DNA of 64,000 nt from an uncultured Prevotellaceae bacterium (GCA_902800495.1 CADCET010000005.1:62001-126000), one strand, 5' to 3'; numbered from the stretch's first letter, positions 17,616 to 26,187 are shown. The notes: generated from the letters alone by a model not told the origin. Program-made: numbers and translations.

Positions 17616-20477
17616 ATGCTAAAGAGGCACCTTACTACCGCATTGGCGGCTATTGCCATATTGATGACTGCAACAGCCCAGACCACCGTGACTACCCACT
17701 GGCCCCTCGACCAGGACGTCAGAGGGATGGATGCTGACGGTGACGCCATCAAAAAGGCCACCGCCGCCACCATCAGCTGCGAAGGCACCGACGTATCGAG
17801 TCAGATAGAGACAAACGTCGTCTTCGGCTCTAAGTGGAACTGCCAAGGCACCATCACACCAGCCAACTACACGACGAAGGAAACGGGACTGCGGATTCTG
17901 AGATTCCGCTCGAACGGCACTTCCGACGGTACTGATGACTACGGTGTGACGCTGACGCTGAAACCTAATGGCGACCTGGCATTCGTACCGACGACGGTCA
18001 GTCTGAGCATTGCCGCCTGGACAAAAGACGGCAAAGACGCTTTTGAGGTACTGCTGCGCAAGCTGAACGCTGCCGGCGAGGAGGCACAGAGCTATCAGTT
18101 AGGCATCGTCAAGAGTCACACGGACGTCAACGCCCAATACGACGACCTGACCTACGACATACCAGCGACGGCAACGGCCAGCAACGATGCCTGGCAGGTG
18201 GTGATACGCATGGTGGAGGGTTATAACAACCAGATAGCTATTGGCAACATCAAACTGACGGGCACCGCCACACTCGGTGGTAGCGTGCAGACAAGCACGT
18301 TCACAGCCACGGTCACACCCGAGGGAGCCGGTACGGTAACGCCGGCGCAGACATCGGTCGTCACGGGCGATAACGTCACCTGTACGGCAACACCCAACAT
18401 CGGTTACGCCTTTGAAGGGTGGTACACGGGTGGCACACAAGTATCCAACGAGAATCCCCATACGTTCACGGTGACAGCCGACACGCAGGTGGAGGCTCGT
18501 TTCACGAAATTGCCTGAGGCCACGCTCACCTATGGCACCGACACCCCGTCGATGGGTCAGGTGACGGTCAGCCCTGAGGGCGAAGGCGGCAGGTATAACG
18601 CCGGCACCGAAGTGACACTGACCGCCACAGCCGCCAAAGGCCATTATTTTGTACGCTGGGTGAACGGCAGCGGTCAGCAGCTGTCCACCAACCCCGTTTA
18701 CACCTTCACGCTGAGTGAGGATATGACCGTCAAGGCCGTGTTTGCCGTCATCGAGAACTACCAGGCTAATCTTGTGGCCTTCCCTGGTGCCGAGGGTTTC
18801 GGACGCTTCACCACGGGCGGCCGTATGACCGACAGCCGCGGCGCTAAGGTGTACTATGTCACCCGCAACGATGACTGTACGGATGCCAACCTCGTGGAAG
18901 GCACTCTGCGCTGGGCACTGCGCACCGGCGACGATACACCGCGAACGGTACTCTTCCGCACTTGCGGCACGATCTATCTGACATCAACCCTGTCGCTTAA
19001 TAACGGCAATATCACCATCGACGGCTCAACAGCACCGGGAGGCGGCATCTGCATCGCCGGCTACCCCGTCAAACTGTCGAAACCCAACATCATCGTGCGC
19101 TATCTGCGCTTCCGTGCCGGCGACCTGCCCAACAAGTCGATGACGTCGCTCGACGTAGAGAATACCCACCATATCATCATCGACCACTGCTCGCTGACAT
19201 GGTCGATGGAGGAGAACCTGACGATGTATGACTGTGACTCGACGACCGTACAGTGGACCATCATCAGCGAGGGTCTCTATAATTCAAAGAATGATAAAGG
19301 CGCACGTTCGTATGCCACACAATGGGGCGGCGAGCACGGCACGATGCACCATTGCCTCATCTCAAACGTCAACAACCGCACACCGCGCTTCAACGGTGTA
19401 CGCAATGAGAGTGTCACACGTGGTGCCCATGACCAGTTCGTCGACAATGAGTTTGTCAACAACGTCATCTTCAACTGGGGCAAGCCTAACAGCATCTACG
19501 GTGGCGAGTGTTATGCCGATATCAACGGCGGCAACAGCTACAACCGCGTCTACATGCTGAACAACTACTTCCGCCCCGGCCCGACGACCCAGGCTAACGT
19601 CAAGAACAGCCGCTACTTTGCCGGAGCCTCGTCAGGCGGTCGCGGCTTGGGCCAGTGGCTGCTTCGTGGTAACAAGTTCGAGTTGTCGAGCAAGTTTGCA
19701 CCAGCTACCAACGTCTGGAACAACGCCTCGCTACAGAAGGTGAACGACGATAATCTCTTCGGCTATACCACCGCCAGCAGCGAACGTGCCTTCGACACCG
19801 AGGGCGGATGTTCACAGGCGATATACGACAGCTACGTGCTACAGGAACAGCCCGTCAGCAGCGGACTGCCAACCACCGAGACGGCGGACGAAGCCTACCA
19901 GCGCGTCACCTCTCAGGCCGGTGCCGCTTTGCCTCGTTATGACGAGGTAGACCAGCGACTGTTGGCAGAGGCTGCCGGCACCATCGACCCACAGTTCGGC
20001 GGACGCAACAGCAGCGGCACGCTGGAGCGCGGCTTGGGCATCATCAACTCGCCCGCCGACATCACACTGGCACGCTGTGACGAGTTCTACGCCCTCGACG
20101 AGGCTACGGGCGCGACCATCAAAACGACAATGTGGCCGTGGCTCGGCCGTGAAGACGGCGAACAACTGATACAAGACAGCGATAACGACGGACTGCCCGA
20201 CGCCTATGAGACAGCACAAGGACTGAATCCCAACGATGCGTCCGACGGCTACCTGCTCACCGAGAGCGGCTACTCGCATCTGGAGGTGTTCCTGGCAGGT
20301 GTGGCTGATGGCACCATTGACCTGACGCCTTATAAGACGTCATCGTCTGACGGTATCCGACGGGTAGTGGAAAAAAGCCAGCAGCCGACGGCCACGTATA
20401 GCGTCAGCGGCATACGGCAGCCTCAGCTTCGGCACGGCGTCAATATCGTCAATGGAAAGAAATACATCAAGAAATAA
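17616..20477 (+). CDS. Secreted pectate lyase-like protein (PL1 type) with InlB-type repeats
   Basis: This 953-residue protein has a signal peptide (1-21) and a beta-sandwich-like N-terminal region to about 225. Two divergent InlB B-repeats follow (about 227-298 and 302-378, each with GxGxV...GYxFxxW patterns). The right-handed beta-helix lyase starts at AFPGAEGFGRFTTGG (about 388) and includes IDHCSLTWS and FNGVRNESVTRGAHD. A calcium-binding DSDNDGLPD loop (about 851) and a short C-terminal sorting-like tail follow. PL1 enzymes cleave polygalacturonate by beta-elimination outside the cell. It heads a co-directional set with DUF2490 and a Cthe_2159-type protein. Confidence 0.85.
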   Translation: MLKRHLTTALAAIAILMTATAQTTVTTHWPLDQDVRGMDADGDAIKKATAATISCEGTDVSSQIETNVVFGSKWNCQGTITPANYTTKETGLRILRFRSNGTSDGTDDYGVTLTLKPNGDLAFVPTTVSLSIAAWTKDGKDAFEVLLRKLNAAGEEAQSYQLGIVKSHTDVNAQYDDLTYDIPATATASNDAWQVVIRMVEGYNNQIAIGNIKLTGTATLGGSVQTSTFTATVTPEGAGTVTPAQTSVVTGDNVTCTATPNIGYAFEGWYTGGTQVSNENPHTFTVTADTQVEARFTKLPEATLTYGTDTPSMGQVTVSPEGEGGRYNAGTEVTLTATAAKGHYFVRWVNGSGQQLSTNPVYTFTLSEDMTVKAVFAVIENYQANLVAFPGAEGFGRFTTGGRMTDSRGAKVYYVTRNDDCTDANLVEGTLRWALRTGDDTPRTVLFRTCGTIYLTSTLSLNNGNITIDGSTAPGGGICIAGYPVKLSKPNIIVRYLRFRAGDLPNKSMTSLDVENTHHIIIDHCSLTWSMEENLTMYDCDSTTVQWTIISEGLYNSKNDKGARSYATQWGGEHGTMHHCLISNVNNRTPRFNGVRNESVTRGAHDQFVDNEFVNNVIFNWGKPNSIYGGECYADINGGNSYNRVYMLNNYFRPGPTTQANVKNSRYFAGASSGGRGLGQWLLRGNKFELSSKFAPATNVWNNASLQKVNDDNLFGYTTASSERAFDTEGGCSQAIYDSYVLQEQPVSSGLPTTETADEAYQRVTSQAGAALPRYDEVDQRLLAEAAGTIDPQFGGRNSSGTLERGLGIINSPADITLARCDEFYALDEATGATIKTTMWPWLGREDGEQLIQDSDNDGLPDAYETAQGLNPNDASDGYLLTESGYSHLEVFLAGVADGTIDLTPYKTSSSDGIRRVVEKSQQPTATYSVSGIRQPQLRHGVNIVNGKKYIKK

Positions 20478-20501
20478 TCAACCCCAAAAACAAATAGCAA
20501 A

Positions 20502-21278
20502 GTGAAACGATTTATCTGCATCCTTGGCACCATCCTTGGCACCTTATTGCCAGTCAGCGCACAAAGCGGCGACGATTTCGGTATGTGGTACGAATTGGGG
20601 GCCGAGAAGAAAATTTCAAAGAAATGGAGCGTCGGGTTAGACGGCGAATTCCGTACACGCAACAACACCCGCACGGCCGACAGATGGAGCGCCGGCCTCA
20701 GCGCTGAGTACAAGTTCTTCAAGGGCCTGAAGGCTGCCGCCGGCTACACCTTCCTCTACGATAACAACAGGGAGGAACTGACTTGGAAGAAAAATCTGCC
20801 CAACAAATGGACACCCTCCTATTGGGGAGTGCGCCACAGGGTCTTCGTGCAGTTGGCCGGCAGTGTCAGTGCAGGCAACTTCAGCTTCTCGCTGCGCGAA
20901 CGCTGGCAGTACACCTACCGGCCTGAGGCACAGGACAAGAAGTACAACTTCAAGTGGGCTGAAGACGCCGACGACAACGACTACATCTCGGGCTACGCCA
21001 TGGAGCCCGTCAAGGGCAAGGGAAAGAACGTGCTGCGCAGCCGCCTGCAGGTGAGCTACGACATCCCGAACAGCAAGTTCGAACCTTTCGCCAATGCTGA
21101 GATGTTTAACGACAATGACGGCATCAGCAAGATGCGCTACCAGATAGGCACCGACTACAAAATAAAAAAGAAGCACGTGCTCTCGCTCACCTACCGCTAT
21201 CAGACCGTCAACAGCAATGACGACGAGGGCGAGGGTAACGCACACCTTATCGGACTTGGCTATATGTACAAATTCTGA
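20502..21278 (+). CDS. DUF2490 outer-membrane beta-barrel protein
   Basis: The 258-residue protein starts at GTG 20502 and has a signal peptide ending near PVSAQ. The rest alternates polar and hydrophobic residues in about ten strands, for example WSVGLDGEFRTRNN and GYTFLYDNN, and ends in LGYMYKF with the terminal Phe typical of outer-membrane barrels. This is the DUF2490 family; its function is unproven. The 24-base gap to the lyase gene suggests one transcript. Confidence 0.83.
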   Translation: MKRFICILGTILGTLLPVSAQSGDDFGMWYELGAEKKISKKWSVGLDGEFRTRNNTRTADRWSAGLSAEYKFFKGLKAAAGYTFLYDNNREELTWKKNLPNKWTPSYWGVRHRVFVQLAGSVSAGNFSFSLRERWQYTYRPEAQDKKYNFKWAEDADDNDYISGYAMEPVKGKGKNVLRSRLQVSYDIPNSKFEPFANAEMFNDNDGISKMRYQIGTDYKIKKKHVLSLTYRYQTVNSNDDEGEGNAHLIGLGYMYKF

Positions 21279-21281
21279 AGA

Positions 21282-21316
21282 GAATTCACAATTCACAATT
21301 CATAATTCATAAATTA
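21282..21316. repeat. Short AATTCACA/AATTCATA repeat
   Basis: Four imperfect AATTCAC/AATTCAT units fill the gap between the DUF2490 and Cthe_2159-type genes. Confidence 0.6.
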
Positions 21317-21323
21317 TAATGAG

Positions 21324-22409
21324 ATGAAGAAGTTTTTTTCTATGATATTGGCGGCACTGGCCGTCACGGCCTGCACTACCGACGACGCATACACGTTGGA
21401 CGACTTCACGCAGAAGTACAAGCAGGCGGAGGGACAAGACCCTACACCGACACCCGAGGCTGACACGCTGAATGTGGCTATTGTCTACGCCGGCACCACA
21501 GCCACCGCAACAGGCGATGTCGACAAAGTAACCATCAATAAGAACGGCGCTGACGTCACGGTGACCGTGACCACAGAGAAGTTCCTGCGGCTGACGCTCA
21601 GCGGAACCTCCACCGACGGCTCGCTACTCGTCTACAGTCAGCGGGCTTGGGGACTGGTGCTCAACGGTCTGCAACTGACCAACGCCGACGGCTCTGCCAT
21701 CAACAACCAGTGCTCGAAATGGCTCTACGTCACACTGGCCGACGGCACGGAGAACACCCTGACAGACGGCACGGCCTACACAGACCAGACTTTCGACCAG
21801 AAAGGTACTTTCTTCAGTGAGGGACAGATACTCCTTGCCGGCACGGGCAAACTCACCGTCAACGGCAATGCTAAAAGCGGTATCGTCAGCGACGACTACA
21901 TCGTCATCGACGGCGGTACGTTGGATATCAATGTCACATCAACCGGCGGGCGCGGCATCAAGGTGAACGAAGGACTGACCATCAATGGCGGCACCACCAC
22001 CATCACCACTTCAGGCGCATGTAAGATTGAGACCGCCGACGGCGTGCGCGACACGACATCGGCTGCGGGCATCAAGACCGACAGCCTGTTTGTCATGACG
22101 GCAGGAACACTGACCATCACCAGCAGTGGCGACGGCGGCAAGGGCATCAACGCTACTGACAGCGTCATCGTCAGAGGCGGTACGCTCAACATTACCACGA
22201 CGGGTTCCAACGATGTCGGCAAGCCCAAAGGCATCAAGAGCGACAAGGCCATCGTCGTCAGCGGCGGTACCACCATCGTCAAAGTCAGCAAGAGCTGGGC
22301 TTGCGACAACGGTGTAGAAACGGAAGACCCGACGAAACGCCTCACCGTTGAAGGCTCTCCGCTCGTTAAGAAACTGGAGAAGCGGACGGTGGATATCCGT
22401 TACGAATAA
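21324..22409 (+). CDS. Cthe_2159-type beta-helix lipoprotein (polygalacturonate binder)
   Basis: The 361-residue protein has a lipoprotein signal (ALAVTAC, lipid on the Cys near residue 17). The mature part is built of many short beta-helix coils rich in DGGTLDI, NGGTTTI and GGTLNI, and carries the recurring GIKxD / GRGIKVN motifs of the Cthe_2159/DUF4353 family. A family member from Clostridium thermocellum binds acidic pectin sugars through calcium. Its position after a pectate lyase supports binding of pectin at the cell surface. Confidence 0.8.
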   Translation: MKKFFSMILAALAVTACTTDDAYTLDDFTQKYKQAEGQDPTPTPEADTLNVAIVYAGTTATATGDVDKVTINKNGADVTVTVTTEKFLRLTLSGTSTDGSLLVYSQRAWGLVLNGLQLTNADGSAINNQCSKWLYVTLADGTENTLTDGTAYTDQTFDQKGTFFSEGQILLAGTGKLTVNGNAKSGIVSDDYIVIDGGTLDINVTSTGGRGIKVNEGLTINGGTTTITTSGACKIETADGVRDTTSAAGIKTDSLFVMTAGTLTITSSGDGGKGINATDSVIVRGGTLNITTTGSNDVGKPKGIKSDKAIVVSGGTTIVKVSKSWACDNGVETEDPTKRLTVEGSPLVKKLEKRTVDIRYE

Positions 22410-22430
22410 GCGATAAAGTAGTAATAGCTG

Positions 22431-23126
22431 TTAGCGGGCATAGTACGCTGTCACCGCCGTCAGGATGGTGTCGGGTACCATGCCCGCTATGGTTTTGCCC
22501 TCACGGACGCGGCGACGGATGTCTGTGCTCGAAATATCGAGCAGCTCGGCTTCCACGACCTTCACCATCGGGGGTAGGGTGGTGCGGTCTATGTCGTTGT
22601 CGCGGCGGGGATAGACCACAATAGGATAACGCGCTACGATGTCGTCGGCGCGATACCAATGCTGGAACCGTTCCCAGTTGTCGCCGCCAATCATCAGCAC
22701 CAACTCACGGTCGGGAAAGTCGCGCTCCAGGGCTTGTAACGTGTTCCAGGTGTAGGATGGCCGGGGCAGGTGGAACTCATAGTCGCTGACCACGATACCT
22801 TGTTCGCCGCCAACGGCCTGCCGTGCCAGTTGCAGCCGCAGGTCGTCGTCGAGCAGGTCGGCCTGCCGTTTCAGCGGGTTCTGTGGCGACACCATCAGCC
22901 ACACCTCGTCAAGCCCCGCCGCCTCGCGAAGGCTGCGCACCAGCTGAATATGGCCGTTATGGATGGGGTTGAAGCTGCCGCCGAAAATACCAATGGTGGG
23001 CCTCCCCCGACCCCTCCGAAGGAGGGGAGAAGCCTCCCCCAACCTCTCCGAAGATGGAAGAGCCTCCCCCAACCCCTCCAAAGGAGGGGAGACCGGCGTG
23101 CCATACTGTTTATATTTGTATTTCAT
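22431..23126 (-). CDS. nadD: Nicotinate-mononucleotide adenylyltransferase with repeat-encoded N-terminal extension
   Basis: NadD joins nicotinate mononucleotide to AMP in NAD synthesis. The nucleotidyltransferase start GIFGGSFNPIHNGH lies at residues 46-59, and ISSTDIRRRV (the ISxTxxR motif) is near the end. NadD normally begins only two or three residues before GIFGGSF. Here the only plausible start, ATG 23126, adds 43 residues. These are encoded by three copies of a GC-rich 30-32 nt repeat and read Pro-Leu-Glu-Gly-Leu-Gly, LGEASPLLRRGRGRP and so on. It is the last gene of yicC-gmk-nadD. Confidence 0.9.
   Translation of the reverse strand: MKYKYKQYGTPVSPPLEGLGEALPSSERLGEASPLLRRGRGRPTIGIFGGSFNPIHNGHIQLVRSLREAAGLDEVWLMVSPQNPLKRQADLLDDDLRLQLARQAVGGEQGIVVSDYEFHLPRPSYTWNTLQALERDFPDRELVLMIGGDNWERFQHWYRADDIVARYPIVVYPRRDNDIDRTTLPPMVKVVEAELLDISSTDIRRRVREGKTIAGMVPDTILTAVTAYYAR
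23001..23093 (-). repeat. Family B GC-rich repeats, three units inside nadD
   Basis: Three tandem 30-32 nt units start CCTCCCCC (23001, 23033, 23063). Each holds a short hairpin of the type CCCCTCCGAAGGAGGGG, partly decayed in the middle unit. All are read in frame in nadD. Confidence 0.85.
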
Positions 23127-23144
23127 ATTCTCTTTGGGTATTCA

Positions 23145-23211
23145 TCCCCCTCCTTCGGAGGGGCAAGGGGAGGCTTATTCCCCCTCCTTCGGAGGGGTTA
23201 GGGGTGGCCAA
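23145..23211. repeat. Family B repeats between gmk and nadD
   Basis: Two units with CCCCCTCCTTCGGAGGGG fill the short gap. The second unit supplies the TAA stop and the last residues of gmk. Confidence 0.85.
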
Positions 23212-24247
23212 ATTCTTTGATAATCTGAAGTGCATCTTGCTTTGCTGTCTCTAAGTCGTCGTTGACGATGACACGGTCGAACTGTGGGGCGAAAGTCAGT
23301 TCATACTCAGCCTTGGCCAACCGTTCTGCAATCGCCTCAGGGGTGTCGGTGCCGCGACCTATCAGCCGGCGGCGCAGCTCTTCTACAGACGGCGGCTGGA
23401 TGAAGAGGCTCAGTGCCTCGTCGCCATAGAACTTCTTGATGTTGACACCACCTTTGACGTCGACGTCAAACACCACGTTCTGGCCCTGTTCGCGCTGCCG
23501 CTCCACCTGAGCCTTCAGCGTACCATAGAAGCGGTCGTTGTACACCTCTTCGTATTCCAGAAACTCGTCGTTCTGGATCTTGGCCCGAAACTCCTCGGGG
23601 GTCAGGAAGAAATACTCGACACCATTCTGCTCAGTACCACGCGGCGCACGCGAAGTACAGGAAATGGAGAAATAGAGGTTCAGCTCAGGATGCTCCTGCA
23701 TCAGCCAGTTCACAATCGTGCTCTTCCCGCTGCCGCTGGGGGCAGAGATTATTATTAGCCTCCCCCGACCCCTCCGAAGGAGGGGAGTGGCTGCGCATGA
23801 TGTGGCGCTCTCCTGGCTCTCCTGTGGGAGGGGAGTGGCTGGCGCATCATTCTTGATAGTTGGTAGGTCGTTCATTTTATTCTTTATTAATTCGATGATG
23901 ATATTCGTATTGCCAATTATTTCGTCATTAGTAAAACGTAGTACTTCAAAGCCTCGCTGATGAAGGTAATTAGTACGCTCTTGATCAGATAGTAGTTGCT
24001 TACCTATAAAGTGATAACCGCCGTCTACTTCAATAACCAATCGTTTGGAAAGGCAAACAAAATCGGGTATATACTCTCCTATCGGATGCTGACGTCTGAA
24101 ACGGAAGCCAAGCTGTTTTCCTCGCAGTAATTCCCATAGAGCAGCTTCTGCGGGTGTCATATATCGACGGTTGTTTCTCGAAAACGATTTCAGCAGTTTA
24201 TACGTTACCCCTGCCGTCTCATATCCGAAAATCCGTTCCTTTTTCAC
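23198..24247 (-). CDS. gmk: DUF559 endonuclease domain fused to guanylate kinase
   Basis: One 349-residue frame joins two complete domains. Residues 1-124 are a DUF559 (Vsr-like PD-(D/E)XK) protein with TPAEAALWELLRGKQLG, PDFVCLSKRLVIEVDGGYH and FEVLRFTNDEI. After a repeat-encoded linker (about 135-159, ending PLLRRGRGR) comes guanylate kinase: P-loop ISAPSGSGKST near 166-176, SISCTSRAPRGTEQNGV (GMP site) and VIVNDDLE. Gmk phosphorylates GMP and is essential. It usually starts a few residues before LIIISAPSGSGKS; no such Met exists here. The frame starts at GTG 24247. An internal Met at residue 125 might allow separate translation of Gmk. Confidence 0.88.
   Translation of the reverse strand: MKKERIFGYETAGVTYKLLKSFSRNNRRYMTPAEAALWELLRGKQLGFRFRRQHPIGEYIPDFVCLSKRLVIEVDGGYHFIGKQLLSDQERTNYLHQRGFEVLRFTNDEIIGNTNIIIELIKNKMNDLPTIKNDAPATPLPQESQESATSCAATPLLRRGRGRLIIISAPSGSGKSTIVNWLMQEHPELNLYFSISCTSRAPRGTEQNGVEYFFLTPEEFRAKIQNDEFLEYEEVYNDRFYGTLKAQVERQREQGQNVVFDVDVKGGVNIKKFYGDEALSLFIQPPSVEELRRRLIGRGTDTPEAIAERLAKAEYELTFAPQFDRVIVNDDLETAKQDALQIIKEFGHP
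23757..23847 (-). repeat. Family B repeats in the DUF559-Gmk linker
   Basis: One clear unit (CCTCCCCCGACCCCTCC with its GGAGGGG partner, 23759-23789) and one decayed unit (TCTCCTGTGGGAGGGGAG) encode the linker between the two domains. Confidence 0.8.
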
Positions 24248-24298
24248 CTTTCCCTTTCTCTATTAATCCTGTTTTTACTCACTTTTTCCGGCGCAGCT

Positions 24299-24333
24299 CT
24301 CCCCCTCCTTCGGAGGGGTTAGGGGAGGCCCCT
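24299..24333. repeat. Family B repeat between yicC and the DUF559 domain
   Basis: One CCCCCTCCTTCGGAGGGG unit with flanking GGGGAGGCCCCTC abuts the TAG stop of yicC. With 23757-23847 it brackets the DUF559 coding segment. Confidence 0.8.
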
Positions 24334-25209
24334 CTACAATGCGTTCAAGACCTGTTCCTTAATTTGTTCCAACTCATCCTTCATCTTCACCACGATGTTC
24401 TGCATCTCTGCCTGATTCGACTTCGAGCCAGTGGTGTTGATTTCACGTCCCATCTCCTGAGCGATGAAGCCTAACTTCTTGCCCTGTCCGGCAGGTTCGG
24501 CCATCGTCTCGCGGAAGTATTTCAGGTGGTTCGTCAGACGCTGCTTCTCTTCGCTGATGTCTAACTTCTCGATATAGTAGATCAGTTCCTGCTCCAAGCG
24601 GTTCTTGTCGTAGTCGACACCCGGAATCTGCTGCAGACCGTCGGTGATACGCTGGCGAATCTTCTCCACGCGGCTCTTTTCGTAGGGCTCAATCTCGGCT
24701 AACAGTTGCTGGATATTGTCAATCTTCTCAGCGAACTTCTTCTCAAGGGCAGCACCCTCTTGGGTTCGGAAGCTGACCAACGCACCAAGCGCCTCTTCGA
24801 CAGCCTGACGCGCCACAGCCCACTCCTCGTCGCTAAGCACCTCGACTTCAGTCTTCGTCAGCACGTCGGGCATTCGTAAGAGTGTATAGAAAGGGTCGGC
24901 AGCCATCGGAATACCCGTCTTGTCGCTGATAGCCTTCATTTGTTGGTAGTAGTTCTCCACCAATGCGGCATTGATGGGCGTAGCATCTACCGTCGTGTCG
25001 CGCTCTATCCATAGGCTGAAGTCCACCTTGCCGCGGATGACGGCCTGAGCCACCATCTGGCGCACCTCCATCTCTTTCTCGCGGTAGAGTGGGGCGATGC
25101 GCGTCTGCAGGTCCAGCTGCTTGGAGTTCAGCGATTTCACTTCTACGTTAATTTTCTTGTCTTTGTAAGCTACGACAGCCTTGCCATAGCCTGTCATTGA
25201 TTGTATCAT
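24334..25209 (-). CDS. yicC: YicC-family endoribonuclease
   Basis: This 291-residue protein starts MIQSMTGYGKA, the invariant N-terminus of YicC, and ends with IGREINTTGSKSN-like and MKDELEQIKEQVLN segments. E. coli YicC has been shown to cleave RNA. The frame continues upstream through a KilA-N remnant to 25524, but the promoter at 25236-25267 lies between, so ATG 25209 is the start. It leads the yicC-gmk-nadD operon. Confidence 0.93.
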   Translation of the reverse strand: MIQSMTGYGKAVVAYKDKKINVEVKSLNSKQLDLQTRIAPLYREKEMEVRQMVAQAVIRGKVDFSLWIERDTTVDATPINAALVENYYQQMKAISDKTGIPMAADPFYTLLRMPDVLTKTEVEVLSDEEWAVARQAVEEALGALVSFRTQEGAALEKKFAEKIDNIQQLLAEIEPYEKSRVEKIRQRITDGLQQIPGVDYDKNRLEQELIYYIEKLDISEEKQRLTNHLKYFRETMAEPAGQGKKLGFIAQEMGREINTTGSKSNQAEMQNIVVKMKDELEQIKEQVLNAL

Positions 25210-25235
25210 ATTTACGCTATTCTTAGATTTCGACC

Positions 25236-25267
25236 GCAAAGTTACGAAAAGTCGAGAGAAGAACAAA
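25236..25267 (-). promoter_or_regulatory. Promoter of yicC-gmk-nadD
   Basis: Minus strand TTTG (25267-25264) and TAACTTTGC (25244-25236) are spaced by 19 nt. The site lies inside the open frame of the KilA-N remnant and decides the yicC start. Confidence 0.7.
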
Positions 25268-25329
25268 ACAAAATCATTTGTTTTTTCTTCCGAGACGGAG
25301 AAGTTTCCTTGAGCAAAGCGAAAAAGTTC

Positions 25330-25548
25330 GCCATCTCTGATGGCAAAGTTACCCTTCACCAACAGCAACTGGAACTTGGGGCTTATCCACATGCCAAAGT
25401 GGTAAGCTATATCTCGGTGAGCATAAGTGCCACCATAACGACCTGCTTTGGAGAAGATACCAATGGCGTTAGTCTTTTCTATCCAGGTCTTGACAGACAG
25501 AACAAAGTTATTACTGCCCGCCATATTTCTAAATGTACCGAATTCGGT
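25330..25548 (-). pseudogene. KilA-N domain remnant
   Basis: About 70 residues (TEFGTFRNMAG, then IEKTNAIGIFSKAGRYGG and AHRDIAYHFGMWISP) match the KilA-N DNA-binding domain found in phage antirepressor-like proteins. Homology begins abruptly, with stops upstream in the frame, and fades after LLLVK. The frame then runs by chance into yicC. It marks past insertion of a phage-like gene at the edge of the defence island. Confidence 0.7.
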
Positions 25549-25693
25549 ACAATCAGTGAGTTACCTTTGAATAGAAAAGAGACAGGTAACACTTTAGAAA
25601 CGAGAGGACTTACATATTTCTACACGTTTTACACAATTCCAAAGCGCTCGACCTATGGTCGCTTCGCCTCTGCGAAGAACGCTCATCTTGGGT

Positions 25694-25726
25694 GCAAAGG
25701 TACATAATAATTTCCTTTTTGCCAAA
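25694..25726 (-). promoter_or_regulatory. Orphan promoter upstream of the KilA-N remnant
   Basis: Minus strand TTTG (25726-25723) and TACCTTTGC (25702-25694) are spaced by 20 nt, a full consensus. It now points into a degenerate region and the KilA-N remnant, perhaps the promoter of the lost gene or an extra one for yicC. Confidence 0.6.
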
Positions 25727-25731
25727 TGGTG

Positions 25732-26187
25732 TCATATACTTTTTTCAAGTTTATTGCGATATTCTTTCTTATAGGGATACAAACTACTCTGTTCGGTCAC
25801 TCCGACGAACAGAATCCTATCTGCCATTTCACATACATATCTGTTCCTAGTCATTGCTGTCACCTTTGACTGGCGGATGGCATTACTAACGGAGATGATC
25901 AATAGACGGTTTTGAGCCAACGGCTCTTTTAATTCGTCTGGAATAACCTTATACATCTTTCGTGCAAGCACAATGATAATGGGCTGACTGCCTTTCAATA
26001 GGAAATGAAGCACGTCTTGCTCCAACTTGCTACTGAAACCGCTGACCACACACTCCCCTCGATTGCGCATCTCTGTTGCCCAGTCATACACTTGCAGCAC
26101 CGTTTCCGAAGAAATGGTGCTCGATGCCAAGAAGGCAGTCTTCCTCAGTTCCAGCAGTTCCTGATTGCCAAGATACTCTACCGTCAT
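25732..26187 (-). CDS. Short DprA-like (SLOG-fold) protein
   Basis: The 151-residue protein resembles the Rossmann-like core of DprA/Smf: KTAFLASSTI, CVVSGFSSKLEQDVLHFLL (the GxxSGxA-type loop, altered), PIIIVLARKM and RNRLLIISV. Full DprA is over 300 residues and loads RecA on single-stranded DNA. Such short versions occur in bacterial defence loci, where SLOG domains may bind nucleotides. It is the last gene of the island operon, 10 bases after the AlbA_2 gene. Confidence 0.7.
   Translation of the reverse strand: MTVEYLGNQELLELRKTAFLASSTISSETVLQVYDWATEMRNRGECVVSGFSSKLEQDVLHFLLKGSQPIIIVLARKMYKVIPDELKEPLAQNRLLIISVSNAIRQSKVTAMTRNRYVCEMADRILFVGVTEQSSLYPYKKEYRNKLEKSI

Noticed and set aside
20637..21296. 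Antisense frame opposite the DUF2490 gene
   Set aside because: The plus-strand gene has a signal peptide and barrel pattern; the antisense product has neither.
22990..23211. Possible CRISPR array from the GC-rich repeats
   Set aside because: Units are contiguous or nearly so, differ in length, carry internal hairpins and are coding. No unique spacers of constant length exist.
24334..25524. KilA-N-YicC fusion protein
   Set aside because: A consensus promoter lies between the two parts, and the YicC start after it is the standard one. The KilA-N part is broken upstream.
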